Assembly: GCA_024400505.1 (NCBI GenBank)
Contig: JAKSMP010000003.1
Coordinates: 1-64,000 of the forward strand
Reading direction: 5' to 3'
Source of the DNA: Bacteroidales bacterium
GTDB taxonomy: Bacteria > Bacteroidota > Bacteroidia > Bacteroidales > P3
DNA: 64,000 nucleotides
A model generated the notes under the pieces. It was not told the DNA's origin. It ran no database searches and was given only the letters and a program-made list of their open reading frames with translations. Below are positions 40,031-50,474 of this stretch, piece after piece. The first letter of the stretch is position 1, and each line of letters starts with the position of its first letter. Both the position numbers and the translations under genes were made by a program.

Positions 40031-41248
40031 TTATTTTTGAGTTGCATATAATGCATCAAGTTTAGCATTGATGGGTTTCAGTTCATCGTATGCTTCTAAA
40101 CGAGCATAGACAGTTTTCAATGCATTCAAGCATGCTGCATAATTAGAACGATTTTGTCCCTGCGTATCTTCATCCATGGCTTCAATAAAACTGATAGCAC
40201 TATTAAAATAAGGGATTGATTGACGGAAAAACTCTTTGGCTTCTTCTTGATATTTGTCATAGAGACCGGTTTCATCGTCTAAAGGAACATCAGCATTGAT
40301 TTTATCAACAGCACGGTTGAAGAGCATTTTACCAAGGCCGTAGTTTGCAAGGAACTGGTTGGGAACGGTAGCGATAGATTCTTTGTACATTTTTTCAGCG
40401 TTAGTAAAATCTTGCACCTCTTCATATGCAGCACCAGCTGCAGCTTGGATACCTGCGTGGATCTGAGCGTTGTTCTTTGTTTTTTCCATAGCCTTCATGA
40501 TTTCTTCATTGCCCTTTTCAACATTTCCTTTAATCATGTAGGCTTCTGCCATCATCATGTTAGCATTAAAATCTTCAGGACAATTCTTAACATAATTCTG
40601 AGCTACCTTAATTGCAGAATTGGTATCGCCTTCCTTCTTATACATCTTGAACAAAGTACTATATACCAGATTCTCCTTTGATTTAGAGCGAACAAGGGTG
40701 TTGAAATATCTCTTAGTGAGATCGTCATTCTTCACATTCATTGCAGCTCGACCAGCAAGCAAATAAGATGCTGAAGCATATTCTTTCTTAGCGCTCTCAT
40801 TGAACATTTTTATTGATTCATCGCACAGAGCGATGCAGCTTTCCCAATTTCTGTCATTCCAAGCATTAATAGCTTGTTTGTAGTATTCATTACCAAGGAA
40901 GCTAAGAATTGCGGTGTTGCCTTCTACATGTTCTTTCTCCGTATCTAACTCTTTGCAGCGCATAGCAGCATCTTTGCTCTTTGTAAGCCAATCGGGGTCA
41001 AGATTTTTGTACTTGGACTTGGGTTTTTCTGCTTCAGCACCAATTTGGCTGTAGATAAGAGCTGCATAATACCAAGTTTTTGCATCATTCATTGTCTGTT
41101 CATGTACGCAAGCCGCATCAATTAATTTCTTGGCTTTGTCAAAGTAGCCACGGTTTTGAGCTTCACGAGCACTCGACACATTGAGAGACTGAGCGCTGAT
41201 AGCATTTCCAATGACTACGAGCGTCAAAATAAAAACGATTTTCTTCAT
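40031..41248 (-). CDS. Exported TPR-repeat protein
   Basis: The protein has 405 residues. The signal peptide ends NAISAQ. Several TPR-like units follow (for example AREAQNRGYFDKAKKLIDAA, TLFKMYKKEGDTNSAIKVAQ and DFTNAEKMYKESIATVPNQF). Such a protein is commonly encoded right after gyrA in Bacteroidota. It is likely periplasmic and scaffold-like; its partner is unknown. It starts 80 bases after gyrA and ends in a hairpin. Confidence 0.85.
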   Translation of the reverse strand: MKKIVFILTLVVIGNAISAQSLNVSSAREAQNRGYFDKAKKLIDAACVHEQTMNDAKTWYYAALIYSQIGAEAEKPKSKYKNLDPDWLTKSKDAAMRCKELDTEKEHVEGNTAILSFLGNEYYKQAINAWNDRNWESCIALCDESIKMFNESAKKEYASASYLLAGRAAMNVKNDDLTKRYFNTLVRSKSKENLVYSTLFKMYKKEGDTNSAIKVAQNYVKNCPEDFNANMMMAEAYMIKGNVEKGNEEIMKAMEKTKNNAQIHAGIQAAAGAAYEEVQDFTNAEKMYKESIATVPNQFLANYGLGKMLFNRAVDKINADVPLDDETGLYDKYQEEAKEFFRQSIPYFNSAISFIEAMDEDTQGQNRSNYAACLNALKTVYARLEAYDELKPINAKLDALYATQK

Positions 41249-41328
41249 GTTTCGATTTTTTTTATTTGAAATGTTTGTTTACTTATTATGTACTAGAATA
41301 ATGTTTTTACTTGCAAATGACTTATATT

Positions 41329-43860
41329 CTAATCTTCATCGGAAGAATCATAAACTGGTGGATTTGTTTGATTATCAATATCCACTATGCCATCTTCCAC
41401 GATATTTTCTTCATCATGATCAGTTGGCACTTTGGTGATGGATGCAATAAAATCTTTGCCACGCAAGTTGATGAGTTTCACACCTTGAGTATTGCGATGG
41501 CTTAATGCGACATCGCTTACTTTCATTCTTATCGTGATGCCAGAGCGGTTAATAATCATAAGGTCTTCTTCGTCGTTAACATTGATAAGTGCTATCACGC
41601 CTCCAGTTTTTTCTGTCACTTTCATTGTCATAACACCTTTACCACCACGATTTGTTATACGATATTCATCCAAAACGGTACGTTTCCCAATACCAGTTTC
41701 ACTAACAACAAGAATATTTTCGTTGGGATTGTTGGATGTGAGCATTCCAATCACACAATCGTTTTCTGGCTCAAGCGTAATGCCTTTAACTCCAGATGCA
41801 CCGCGTCCCATTTCACGGAACTGGTCTTCGTTGCAGCGCATTACCTTACCTTTCTTAGACGCAATCAATATTTCACTCTTTCCGTCAGTTAAGCAAGCGT
41901 CAATGAGTTCGTCGCCTTCTCGAATACCTACAGCAATGATACCATTGGTGCGAGGACGGGAATAACTCTCAAGTGAGGTTTTCTTGATGATACCATTCTT
42001 AGTACACATCACAATAAAGTGATTCTGGAGATATTCCGCATCACTAAGATTCTCAACATTGACATAGGCTTTCACCTTATCGTCGGGTTCAATATTGATC
42101 ATGTTGAGAATTGGCCGGCCCTTAGCATTCTTTTCTCCTTCAGGGACTTCGAATGCGCGCATCCAATAACATCTACCTTTCTCTGTAAAGAAGAGTAGGT
42201 AGTTGTGGTTTGTGCACATAAAAATGTGTTCAAGGAAATCTTCGCTACGTACGGAACTACCCTTTGAGCCAACCCCTCCGCGTGTTTGTGCTCGATATTC
42301 ATTGAGGAGAGTGCGTTTGACGTAACCTTTGTGAGAGATTGTAATCACCACTTCATCGTCAGGGATGGTGTCTTCTATACGGAAGTTTGATGCCTCATAA
42401 CGTATGGCGGTCCGTCGGTCGTCTCCATATTTTTCTCTTATTTCAGACAATTCGCCTTTAATCACACCAAACAATTCGTTTCTATTTTCAAGGATTTCTC
42501 GACAACGGGCAATAAAACGCATCTTCTCATCATACTCTTCCTGAAGTTTTTGACGTTCCAAACCTGTGAGTTGGCGGAGTCGCATCTCCACGATAGCTGC
42601 TGCTTGAAGATCGGAGAAATTCCAGCGTTCTATAAGGCTCTGCTTTGCTTCATCAGCAGTTTTTGACTGCTTAATCATCTGAATAATATCATCGATGATA
42701 TCAATTGCACGCAGGAAACCTTCGAGCAGGTGAGCCCTTTTTTCGGCTTCTGCCATCTCAAACTTAGTGCGACGCGTAACAACTTCTTCTCTATGTTCCA
42801 CAAAGTTTTGGATAAGATCCTTAAGATTGAGGAGCATAGGACGTCCGTGCACCAATGCGATATTATTGACAGCAAAAGAGCTCTGAAGCTCACTTAATTT
42901 ATATAACTTGTTGAGAATTACATTCGGTACAACATCGTTACGGAGAATATACACCACGCGGATACCCTCTTTATCTGACTCGTCACGAATATCAGTAATA
43001 CCAGTAATTTTACCTTCCTTAACCAATTGAGCTTGGCGCTTAATCATCTCGCTTTTGTTTACGCCATAAGGAAGTGTATTAGCCACAATGATGTTGCGAC
43101 CATGATTATCTACATCAATAGTACAGTCTGCACGCAATACGATGCTACCTCGTCCAGTGGTGTATGCAGAACGAACTCCATTGTATCCAAAAATAGTACC
43201 ACCACCGGGGAAATCTGGAGCCTTAACAAACTCCATAAGTTCATCGACAGTGATATCATTGTTATCGATAAAAGCGATGCAGCCATCTAAAACTTCGCGT
43301 AGGTTATGGGTAGGCATATTGGTGGCCATACCTACAGCAATACCACTAGAGCCATTCACCAACAAATTTGGAATGCGAGTGGGCAATACTGTAGGCTCTT
43401 CACGCTCGTTGGAGTAGTTGGGCATCATATCCACAGTATCTTTTTTGATGTCAGCAAGTATCTCGTTGGATATTTGCTCCATACGGCATTCTGTATAACG
43501 CATGGCAGCAGGGCTATCACCATCAATGCTGCCATAGTTTCCTTGGCCATCTACCAGCGTGTATCTCATGTTCCACGATTGCGCCATGCGAACCATTGCC
43601 AAGTAAACCGAAGAGTCGCCATGGGGATGGTATTGACCAAGCACTTCGCCAACCACACTAGCAGATTTTTTATAAGCAGTGTTGTAATACATACCCATGT
43701 CGTTCATTGCAAAAAGAATGCGGCGCTGAACTGGTTTTAATCCATCACGAACATCAGGGAGCGCGCGAGACACGATTACCGACATCGCATAATCAATGTA
43801 AGCAGACTTCATTGTAGTTTCAATGTCAACGCGCGTGATTTTTTCGTTATCAGAAATCAT
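41329..43860 (-). CDS. gyrA: DNA gyrase subunit A
   Basis: The protein has 843 residues. GyrA cuts and rejoins DNA; the catalytic tyrosine is Tyr122 in [10 protein letters not shown]. The fluoroquinolone region reads [17 protein letters not shown]; numbering coincides with Escherichia coli, with Ser83 kept but Leu at position 87, where E. coli has Asp. The C-terminal beta-pinwheel has the GyrA-box-like [12 protein letters not shown]. The end is acidic (DSSDED). A promoter lies 64 bases upstream. Confidence 0.97.
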   Translation of the reverse strand: MISDNEKITRVDIETTMKSAYIDYAMSVIVSRALPDVRDGLKPVQRRILFAMNDMGMYYNTAYKKSASVVGEVLGQYHPHGDSSVYLAMVRMAQSWNMRYTLVDGQGNYGSIDGDSPAAMRYTECRMEQISNEILADIKKDTVDMMPNYSNEREEPTVLPTRIPNLLVNGSSGIAVGMATNMPTHNLREVLDGCIAFIDNNDITVDELMEFVKAPDFPGGGTIFGYNGVRSAYTTGRGSIVLRADCTIDVDNHGRNIIVANTLPYGVNKSEMIKRQAQLVKEGKITGITDIRDESDKEGIRVVYILRNDVVPNVILNKLYKLSELQSSFAVNNIALVHGRPMLLNLKDLIQNFVEHREEVVTRRTKFEMAEAEKRAHLLEGFLRAIDIIDDIIQMIKQSKTADEAKQSLIERWNFSDLQAAAIVEMRLRQLTGLERQKLQEEYDEKMRFIARCREILENRNELFGVIKGELSEIREKYGDDRRTAIRYEASNFRIEDTIPDDEVVITISHKGYVKRTLLNEYRAQTRGGVGSKGSSVRSEDFLEHIFMCTNHNYLLFFTEKGRCYWMRAFEVPEGEKNAKGRPILNMINIEPDDKVKAYVNVENLSDAEYLQNHFIVMCTKNGIIKKTSLESYSRPRTNGIIAVGIREGDELIDACLTDGKSEILIASKKGKVMRCNEDQFREMGRGASGVKGITLEPENDCVIGMLTSNNPNENILVVSETGIGKRTVLDEYRITNRGGKGVMTMKVTEKTGGVIALINVNDEEDLMIINRSGITIRMKVSDVALSHRNTQGVKLINLRGKDFIASITKVPTDHDEENIVEDGIVDIDNQTNPPVYDSSDED

Positions 43861-43923
43861 CTTATATATATATATTATTGTATTTCAATTTTAAAATGCA
43901 AATTACTTTTTGCATTGAGAATA

Positions 43924-43931
43924 CAAAGATA
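43924..43931 (-). promoter_or_regulatory. Promoter of gyrA
   Basis: The reverse strand reads TATCTTTG, 64 bases before the gyrA start. Confidence 0.75.
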
Positions 43932-44067
43932 CGTTTTTTTTTCCAAATAGGTAAATTTTGATAAAAAAATGATTCATTTATCATTGATTTTTTGTATGAT
44001 AGATTGATTAACCACTCGGTGTTGAAAATAAACTCTGATATACCTTTTTCAATCGTATATTTTGTTG

Positions 44068-44075
44068 TACTTTTG
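44068..44075 (+). promoter_or_regulatory. Promoter of clpC
   Basis: TACTTTTG followed by CAAC lies 19 bases before ATG 44094, deciding that start over an upstream ATG at 43992. Confidence 0.75.
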
Positions 44076-44093
44076 CAACGAGAAATAAAGTAT

Positions 44094-46682
44094 ATGGAAC
44101 CTAAATTTTCTGAACACGCCAAACAGGCAATTGCCAATAGTCGTGATGAAGCTATCCGACTGAAAAACGGAGCGATAGGTGTAGAACACATCTACCTTGG
44201 TATTACACGTCAAAATGATTGTTCTGCCGTGATAATGCTGCAAAGTCTCGGGGTAGATATGCCTCAAATCAAGTCTGCTATTGAGAATTCGATAGGGCAG
44301 ATGGATAGTGACATTCGTTTCAGCATTGATAGCGAGATACCAATGTTGCGCCAAGCAGAAACCATATTGAGAGTCAGTTTTCTGGAGAGTACGCGATTAA
44401 AGTCGCCTGTCATTCACACTGCTCACATCATTTTGGCGATGCTACATGAGAGTGAGAACTACATATCCAAAATACTGCTTCGATATGATTGCACTCATGA
44501 GAAATGTATCAAATACCTTCAATCATTAGGACCTGCGCATTTCTCATCTGATCCTTCTCCATTAGATGCACCCCAACCAGATTTCTTAAACCAAACAAGC
44601 GAGGACGACAATGACGAACCATATCCCTTTGAATCTCATCGTCCATCTACTTCCGATAATGGCCGTAGCGAGTCCAAGTCAGAAAAAGACACTCCTGCCC
44701 TACTCAATTTTGGTCGAGACCTCACCCAGATGGCACGTGATGGCAAACTTGATCCCATTGTGGGACGAGAGAAAGAACTCGAACGTATCGCACAAATTCT
44801 CTCCCGTCGGAAGAAGAATAATCCTGTACTTATAGGTGAACCTGGAGTGGGTAAGAGTGCTATAGCAGAAGGACTTGCATTACGCATTATTGAAGGGAAA
44901 GTGCCTAGAACACTATACAACAAACGTGTTTTTTCTCTTGACTTGGCATCTTTGGTGGCTGGTACCAAATATCGTGGGCAATTTGAGGAAAGAATGAAAG
45001 CTGTATTAAACGAATTGGAGAAAAATCCATCAATTATCCTCTTTATTGACGAAATTCATACCATTGTTGGTGCAGGCAGCGCAAGCGGTTCTTTGGATGC
45101 CAGCAATATGTTCAAACCTGCTTTGGCACGAGGAGAAATTCAATGCATAGGCACCACAACATTGGATGAATACCGCCAATACATTGAGAAAGACGGTGCT
45201 CTTGAACGCAGATTTCAGAAGGTTTTGGTAGAAGCTACTTCTCCAGAAGAAACCCTTGTTATTTTGAATAATATCAAATCTAAATATGAAGATCACCATC
45301 TGGTACAATATTCTGACGATGCTTTAAAAGCATGTATCTCACTTACTGAACGATATGTAAGTGATCGGGTGTTGCCCGACAAGGCAATTGATGCCCTCGA
45401 TGAAGCCGGTGCCAGAGTTCGAATTTCTCACGTGGAGATTCCCGAAGATATTATTGCATTGGAGAATGAGATTACTCGCATTGTCAAACTCAAACAAGAG
45501 GTTCTGGACCGTAAAAGCTACAAGGACGCTATTGTTTATCGCGACCAAGAAAAGCAATTGAGAGAAAAATTGGAAATCCGCAAGCAAGAATGGGAAACTT
45601 CCGACCGCGATAAGCGAGTGCAAGTGACTGATCAAGATGTGGCTGAAGTAGTGGCCATGATGACCGGTGTGCCAGTTCAACGTATTGCCCAAAATGAAAG
45701 CAATCGTCTATTGGTAATGGAAGATGAATTGCAACATAGTGTCGTGGGGCAGGACGAAGCAGTGCGCCAAGTATGCAAAGCCATCCGTCGCAATCGTGCT
45801 GGACTCAAAGACCCCAACCGCCCCATTGGCAGTTTTATCTTTGTGGGCCCGACCGGTGTGGGTAAAACATATCTTACCAAAGTATTGGCCAAATATCTCT
45901 TTGAGAGCGAATCCAATATGATACGTATTGATATGAGCGAGTATATGGAGAAATTTGCTGTTTCTCGCTTGATAGGTGCGCCTCCAGGATATGTGGGATA
46001 TGAAGAAGGTGGTCAATTGACTGAGAAAGTACGCCGCAAACCTTACTCGATCATTTTGCTTGATGAAATTGAGAAAGCTCATCCTGATGTGTTCAATGTA
46101 TTACTTCAGGTACTTGATGATGGACAACTGACAGATGGGCTTGGTCGCAAAGTTGATTTCAAAAATACCATCATTATCATGACATCCAACATTGGCACTC
46201 GTCAGCTCAAAGAATTCGGCACAGGCGTTGGATTCAGCACCTCTGCACGTGAGGCCGAACGGCAATCCCTTGAACGTTCGGTAATTGATAAAGAAATGAA
46301 GAAAAAATTTGCACCTGAATTTCTTAATCGTATTGATGATATCGTATTCTTTAATAGCCTTCAGCGTACTGACATACATAAGATTATTAACATTGAGTTG
46401 AAAGGACTTTTCAGTCGTGTCCAAAGTATGGGTTATCGTATTGATATTGATGACAAGGCAAGAGATGTGATCCTCTCCAAAGGATGGGATGAGCAATACG
46501 GAGCAAGGCCTCTCAGACGTGCTATCCAGCAATATATTGAGGACGAACTCGCCGATGAAATACTCAAGTCTGGCATATTGCCTGGTGACATTATTTGCAT
46601 CTCTGCTACAGATGCTACTGATGAATCTGATGCTAGGATTACTTTTAATATTCAAAAGAAACCTCTTTCATTAGAATCATAG
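44094..46682 (+). CDS. clpC: ATP-dependent Clp protease ATP-binding subunit ClpC
   Basis: From ATG 44094 (MEPKFSEHAKQAI) the protein has 862 residues. The double Clp-N domain covers about 1-150, followed by a poorly conserved acidic linker. AAA1 has Walker A IGEPGVGKSAIAEG and AAA2 has VGPTGVGKTYLTKVL, with FIDEIHTIVGAG and ILLDEIEKAHPDV as Walker B motifs. The short middle domain lies between. It unfolds proteins for ClpP. The upstream ATG at 43992 falls before the promoter and is rejected. Confidence 0.95.
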   Translation: MEPKFSEHAKQAIANSRDEAIRLKNGAIGVEHIYLGITRQNDCSAVIMLQSLGVDMPQIKSAIENSIGQMDSDIRFSIDSEIPMLRQAETILRVSFLESTRLKSPVIHTAHIILAMLHESENYISKILLRYDCTHEKCIKYLQSLGPAHFSSDPSPLDAPQPDFLNQTSEDDNDEPYPFESHRPSTSDNGRSESKSEKDTPALLNFGRDLTQMARDGKLDPIVGREKELERIAQILSRRKKNNPVLIGEPGVGKSAIAEGLALRIIEGKVPRTLYNKRVFSLDLASLVAGTKYRGQFEERMKAVLNELEKNPSIILFIDEIHTIVGAGSASGSLDASNMFKPALARGEIQCIGTTTLDEYRQYIEKDGALERRFQKVLVEATSPEETLVILNNIKSKYEDHHLVQYSDDALKACISLTERYVSDRVLPDKAIDALDEAGARVRISHVEIPEDIIALENEITRIVKLKQEVLDRKSYKDAIVYRDQEKQLREKLEIRKQEWETSDRDKRVQVTDQDVAEVVAMMTGVPVQRIAQNESNRLLVMEDELQHSVVGQDEAVRQVCKAIRRNRAGLKDPNRPIGSFIFVGPTGVGKTYLTKVLAKYLFESESNMIRIDMSEYMEKFAVSRLIGAPPGYVGYEEGGQLTEKVRRKPYSIILLDEIEKAHPDVFNVLLQVLDDGQLTDGLGRKVDFKNTIIIMTSNIGTRQLKEFGTGVGFSTSAREAERQSLERSVIDKEMKKKFAPEFLNRIDDIVFFNSLQRTDIHKIINIELKGLFSRVQSMGYRIDIDDKARDVILSKGWDEQYGARPLRRAIQQYIEDELADEILKSGILPGDIICISATDATDESDARITFNIQKKPLSLES

Positions 46683-46705
46683 AACTACGACTTGCGTAGT
46701 AAAAG

Positions 46706-46738
46706 ATACCCACTAAGTAATCACTTGGTGGGTATTTT
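46706..46738 (+). terminator. Terminator of clpC
   Basis: A 13-bp stem with one mismatch (ATACCCACTAAGT/ACTTGGTGGGTAT, loop AATC) is followed by TTT, 23 bases after the clpC stop. Confidence 0.8.
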
Positions 46739-46745
46739 ATTTGTC

Positions 46746-46779
46746 AAAAAATCCCATCAGCAGTGCCGATGGGATTTTT
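46746..46779. terminator. Bidirectional terminator between clpC and gcvP
   Basis: The stem AAAAATCCCATC/GATGGGATTTTT with a 9-base loop has T-rich flanks on both strands. It can end the convergent clpC and gcvP transcripts. Confidence 0.8.
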
Positions 46780-46798
46780 ATCAATGGTGTGCTTAAGA

Positions 46799-49648
46799 TT
46801 AGTTCTCAGCAGGCCATACGGGCTGCAAATTGCGATCGCCATAAGCATCGTCAATTTTGCTAATAGTGGGCCAGTACTTGTCGTCGTGCTCCAAGGGGAA
46901 TGCAGCAACTTTGCGGCTGTAAGGATAGTTCCATTCTTCTGCGCAAACAACCTGCATGGTGTGAGGAGCGTTGGCGATGGGGTTATTTTTCTCCTCATAC
47001 TTGCCAGTCATGATATCATCGATTTCCTGACGAATGGCGATGAGTGCGTCGCAAAGACGATCCAGTTCGCTGAGGGGTTCACTTTCAGTAGGCTCAACCA
47101 TGAGGGTGTTGTGAACGGGGAATGCCACAGTGGGAGCGTGGAATCCATAGTCGTCCAAACGACGAGCGATATCACCAACGCCTACCTTAAGACTGAATTC
47201 GCTGAAGTCAACAATCATCTCGTGACCACACATACCATTCTTGTTGGTGTAAAGAATCTTGTAGTACTTCTGCAAACGAGCACGGAGATAGTTTGCGTTG
47301 AGGATAGCATGACGGGTGGCTTCAGTAAGGCCGTTGCCGCCCAGCATCAGCAGATAGCCATAGCTGATGGGGAAGAGCAGCGAGTTGCCATAAGGAGCAG
47401 CTGCCATAGCGTTACCCTTCTTGCCTCCCACTTCGAGTTGGCTGTGTTTGGGAAGGAAGTCAAGCAACTTGGCATTTACTGCGATAGGGCCAACACCGGA
47501 ACCGCCACCACCGTGAGGGCCTGCGAAGGATTTGTGGAGGTTTAGGTGGCAGACATCAGCACCCATATATCCGGGGCTGGTGAGGCCAATCTGAGCATTC
47601 ATGTTGGCACCGTCCATATATACAAGACCACCTGCATTGTGGATGATATCAACAATTTCGAGAATACCCTCTTCAAATGCGCCGTGGGTAGAAGGATAAG
47701 TAATCATGATGCAGCTGAGGTTATCCTTGTATTGCTCAACTTTCACCTTCAGGTCTTCAATGTCAACATCACCCAATTCGTTGCATTTCACCACCACAAC
47801 AGTCATACCAGCCTTAGCTGCAGAAGCGGGGTTGGTGCCGTGAGCAGAAGCAGGGATCAGGCAAACATTGCGATTGGGGTTGCCATTGTCGATATGATAG
47901 TTACGGATAACAGTCAAACCGCTGTACTCACCTGCTGAACCCGAGTTAGGTTGCAGTGAAACACCAGCGAAACCGGTAACGATTGCCAGGAGATCTTCCA
48001 TTTCGTTGATGAGCTCAGTCCAACCTTCGGTCTGGTCAGCGGGTGCAAAGGGATGAATTGCACCGAATTCGCTCCAACTCAGGGGAAGCATTTCGGCAGC
48101 GGCGTTGAGCTTCATGGTGCAGCTTCCCAGAGGAATCATAGCGCGATTGAGGCTGAGGTCTTTCACCTCAAGCTTCTTCATGTAGCGCATCATCTCGGTC
48201 TCGCTGTGGTAGGTGTTGAAAACGCGATGGGTAAGATAAGCGGTCTTACGCATGAGGTTTTCGGGCAGAGTAGCAGCCTGGCAACAGCAGCAGCACTGTA
48301 CCTCTTCGGGAGTCTTGCCTGCGGCCTCGGCCAACACGTTGATGATTTCCTGGAGGTCAGCCTTACTAGTGGTTTCATCAAGGCTGATGCCGATGCAATC
48401 CTCGCAGATATAGCGGAAGTTTATTTCATGGGTGAGCGCCACCTTCTTCACGAGGTCGGTTTTCACAGGGCACTCAAGAGCCAAAGTGTCAAAATAAGCA
48501 ACATTATGCTGTTTGTAGCCATACTTAGCAGCTTCAGCAGCCAGTTTGCTAGCCATCTTGTGGATGTTCTCTGCAATAGCACGGATGCCTTCGGGGCCAT
48601 GATAAGCAGCATAGAAACCACTCATAATTGCTTGCAAAGCAGCAGCGGTGCAAATATTGGAAGTAGCTTTGTCGCGTTTAATGTGCTGTTCGCGCATACC
48701 CAGAGCCATGCGGAGAGCGGGGTTACCTTTTGCATCAACACTCCAACCGATGATACGGCCAGGGAAAGCACGCTTGAAGGTATCAGTAATTGCGAAGAAA
48801 CCAGCGTGAGGGCCACCAAATCCCATAGGCAGACCAAAACGCTGAACGCTACCAAATGCGCAGTCTGCGCCCATCTCGCCAGGAGTTTTCACCATAGCAA
48901 GAGCCATCAGGTCTGTAGCCATACCCACGAAGATGTTGTTTTCGTGAGCCTTAGTAATAAATTCGGTATAATCTTTTACCTCACCATACTGGTTGGGGTT
49001 CTGGACCATTACTGCGAAATACTCTTCACCATTGAAGTTGAAATCCTTCACGTCACCAGTGACGATTTCAATACCGCGAGGAGCAGCATTGGTGCGCATC
49101 ACATCGAGGGTTTGGGGCAGAATACCATTGTCAACAAAAACCTTGCAAACACCAGCCTTCTGTGCTGCGCGGCTGCGAGAAGCAAAGAACATCAACATGC
49201 ACTCACCACCAGCGGTAGCTTCATCAAGCAAGCTAGCGTTGGACATAGGCATACCAGTCATATCAACCACCATGGTCTGATAGGTCATGAGAGCCTCAAG
49301 ACGACCCTGGCTGATTTCAGTCTGATAGGGAGTGTATGCGGTGTACCAACCTGCATTTTCAAACACGTTGCGCTGGATAACGGCAGGGGTGATGGTGTTG
49401 TAATAACCCATACCGATATAGGTCTTGTACAGTTTGTTCTTCTGAGCGAGTGCGCGGCAGCGGTTAAGGAACTCATATTCGTTGATACCGTCAGGGATGG
49501 GCATAGGCTCTTTCAAGCGAATGGCAGCGGGAACGGCCTTTTCGATAAGTTCATCCATTGAGCTAACGCCGATTTCTTTCAGCATTTTCTCTTCATCAGC
49601 AGCCTTGGACACACCATTGTGTCTTGGGGTAAAATTGTTGCTAATCAT
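46799..49648 (-). CDS. gcvP: Glycine dehydrogenase (aminomethyl-transferring), P protein
   Basis: From ATG 49648 (MISNNFTPRHNG) the protein has 949 residues; the frame opens 12 codons earlier at 49684 but promoter spacing supports the later start. It is a single-chain P protein that decarboxylates glycine with PLP and passes the aminomethyl group to the H protein. The PLP lysine is in the NLHKSFAGPHGGGG motif; CSVTEM-type and glycine-rich GTNPASAAKAGM segments are also present. No other glycine-cleavage gene is adjacent, and no glycine riboswitch was seen. Confidence 0.95.
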   Translation of the reverse strand: MISNNFTPRHNGVSKAADEEKMLKEIGVSSMDELIEKAVPAAIRLKEPMPIPDGINEYEFLNRCRALAQKNKLYKTYIGMGYYNTITPAVIQRNVFENAGWYTAYTPYQTEISQGRLEALMTYQTMVVDMTGMPMSNASLLDEATAGGECMLMFFASRSRAAQKAGVCKVFVDNGILPQTLDVMRTNAAPRGIEIVTGDVKDFNFNGEEYFAVMVQNPNQYGEVKDYTEFITKAHENNIFVGMATDLMALAMVKTPGEMGADCAFGSVQRFGLPMGFGGPHAGFFAITDTFKRAFPGRIIGWSVDAKGNPALRMALGMREQHIKRDKATSNICTAAALQAIMSGFYAAYHGPEGIRAIAENIHKMASKLAAEAAKYGYKQHNVAYFDTLALECPVKTDLVKKVALTHEINFRYICEDCIGISLDETTSKADLQEIINVLAEAAGKTPEEVQCCCCCQAATLPENLMRKTAYLTHRVFNTYHSETEMMRYMKKLEVKDLSLNRAMIPLGSCTMKLNAAAEMLPLSWSEFGAIHPFAPADQTEGWTELINEMEDLLAIVTGFAGVSLQPNSGSAGEYSGLTVIRNYHIDNGNPNRNVCLIPASAHGTNPASAAKAGMTVVVVKCNELGDVDIEDLKVKVEQYKDNLSCIMITYPSTHGAFEEGILEIVDIIHNAGGLVYMDGANMNAQIGLTSPGYMGADVCHLNLHKSFAGPHGGGGSGVGPIAVNAKLLDFLPKHSQLEVGGKKGNAMAAAPYGNSLLFPISYGYLLMLGGNGLTEATRHAILNANYLRARLQKYYKILYTNKNGMCGHEMIVDFSEFSLKVGVGDIARRLDDYGFHAPTVAFPVHNTLMVEPTESEPLSELDRLCDALIAIRQEIDDIMTGKYEEKNNPIANAPHTMQVVCAEEWNYPYSRKVAAFPLEHDDKYWPTISKIDDAYGDRNLQPVWPAEN

Positions 49649-49696
49649 AGTATTATTATAAAGTTTATATATATATATTATCAAATTAATAATTCA

Positions 49697-49704
49697 CAAA
49701 GATA
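49697..49704 (-). promoter_or_regulatory. Promoter of gcvP
   Basis: The reverse strand reads TATCTTTG, 49 bases before the chosen gcvP start and 13 before the alternative one. Confidence 0.7.
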
Positions 49705-49747
49705 CGAAAAATATATGAATCCCAACAAAAAAAGTTTCACACCTCCC

Positions 49748-50461
49748 CTACCCTTGTTCTTCTAGGTCTCGGATTGGTATGCAGAAGTATCTCTGAGCGT
49801 GTTTGTTGGCCCATCGTTCGGCATATAGTTGGTGGTGTTGATAACGGCCATGGGTGAAATGCTCCAACGTCACACTGGCCAAACTCGGTAACCCTACGGC
49901 CATGATATATAACGGACCAAGCCAAAGACTGTCAAATGTGTGGCCGAACTCATGCATAAGCAACTGACCAAAACCAAATTTAGCCTCATACTCGAAATTC
50001 ATCATCATATTGTCGGTCAACCATATATTAATCATGCATCCCATTGAGCAACCCATATTGCGATAGTCGCCCCTACCATCGTCTATGGCAAATGTATTGC
50101 CGTCCAAGTATTCCACTCTGTCCACTTGGTATGTGATAGTTCTGCACATAGCCACCGAGTATCCTATCATTGTTTGGGGCAACTCCCATGAATGGCGCAG
50201 CAACGCCTGAGTCAGGCCATGGTTTGGATGCTGTATGTCCAAAATATAACGTCCCTTAATCAGCTTTTTTGTTAATGCTGGACACCTTATCCACCCCACA
50301 ATACTGAGCAATAACTCCACTCCTTTGCATGCCAAGAAACCCCATCCCATAGCTTTCCCTATCAACTCGGTTTGGCAACAAAGAGCCACTGCCACCATCC
50401 AAGTGGCAACCAACATTGCAGACTCCACACCCCCAAGCAACCATTTAATTCTTTGTTCCAT
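49748..50461 (-). CDS. Membrane protein with HExxH metallopeptidase-like motif
   Basis: The protein has 237 residues. Two hydrophobic segments occur near the N-terminus (about 12-30 and 38-58). HEFGH (His170, Glu171, His174) gives a zinc-peptidase signature, followed by SLWLGPLYIMAVGLPSL and the later LYAERWANKHAQRYF, a pattern shared by uncharacterised bacterial proteins. Its function is unknown. It follows the nuclease-like gene by 13 bases on the same strand, so both form one transcription unit. Confidence 0.65.
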   Translation of the reverse strand: MEQRIKWLLGGVESAMLVATWMVAVALCCQTELIGKAMGWGFLACKGVELLLSIVGWIRCPALTKKLIKGRYILDIQHPNHGLTQALLRHSWELPQTMIGYSVAMCRTITYQVDRVEYLDGNTFAIDDGRGDYRNMGCSMGCMINIWLTDNMMMNFEYEAKFGFGQLLMHEFGHTFDSLWLGPLYIMAVGLPSLASVTLEHFTHGRYQHHQLYAERWANKHAQRYFCIPIRDLEEQG

Positions 50462-50474
50462 TTGTGCTTATTAT

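Noticed and set aside
45420..45450. parS-like site around CACGTG in clpC
   Set aside because: Only the central hexamer fits; the flanks do not match the parS palindrome. Other CACGTG-containing sites also fail.
48053..49561. 502-codon forward ORF opposite gcvP
   Set aside because: Antisense of a highly conserved gene; His/Ser-rich and without domains.
46680..49760. Glycine riboswitch upstream of gcvP
   Set aside because: Only about 50 bases separate the promoter and the start codon, too short for the known aptamer, and no matching structure was seen.
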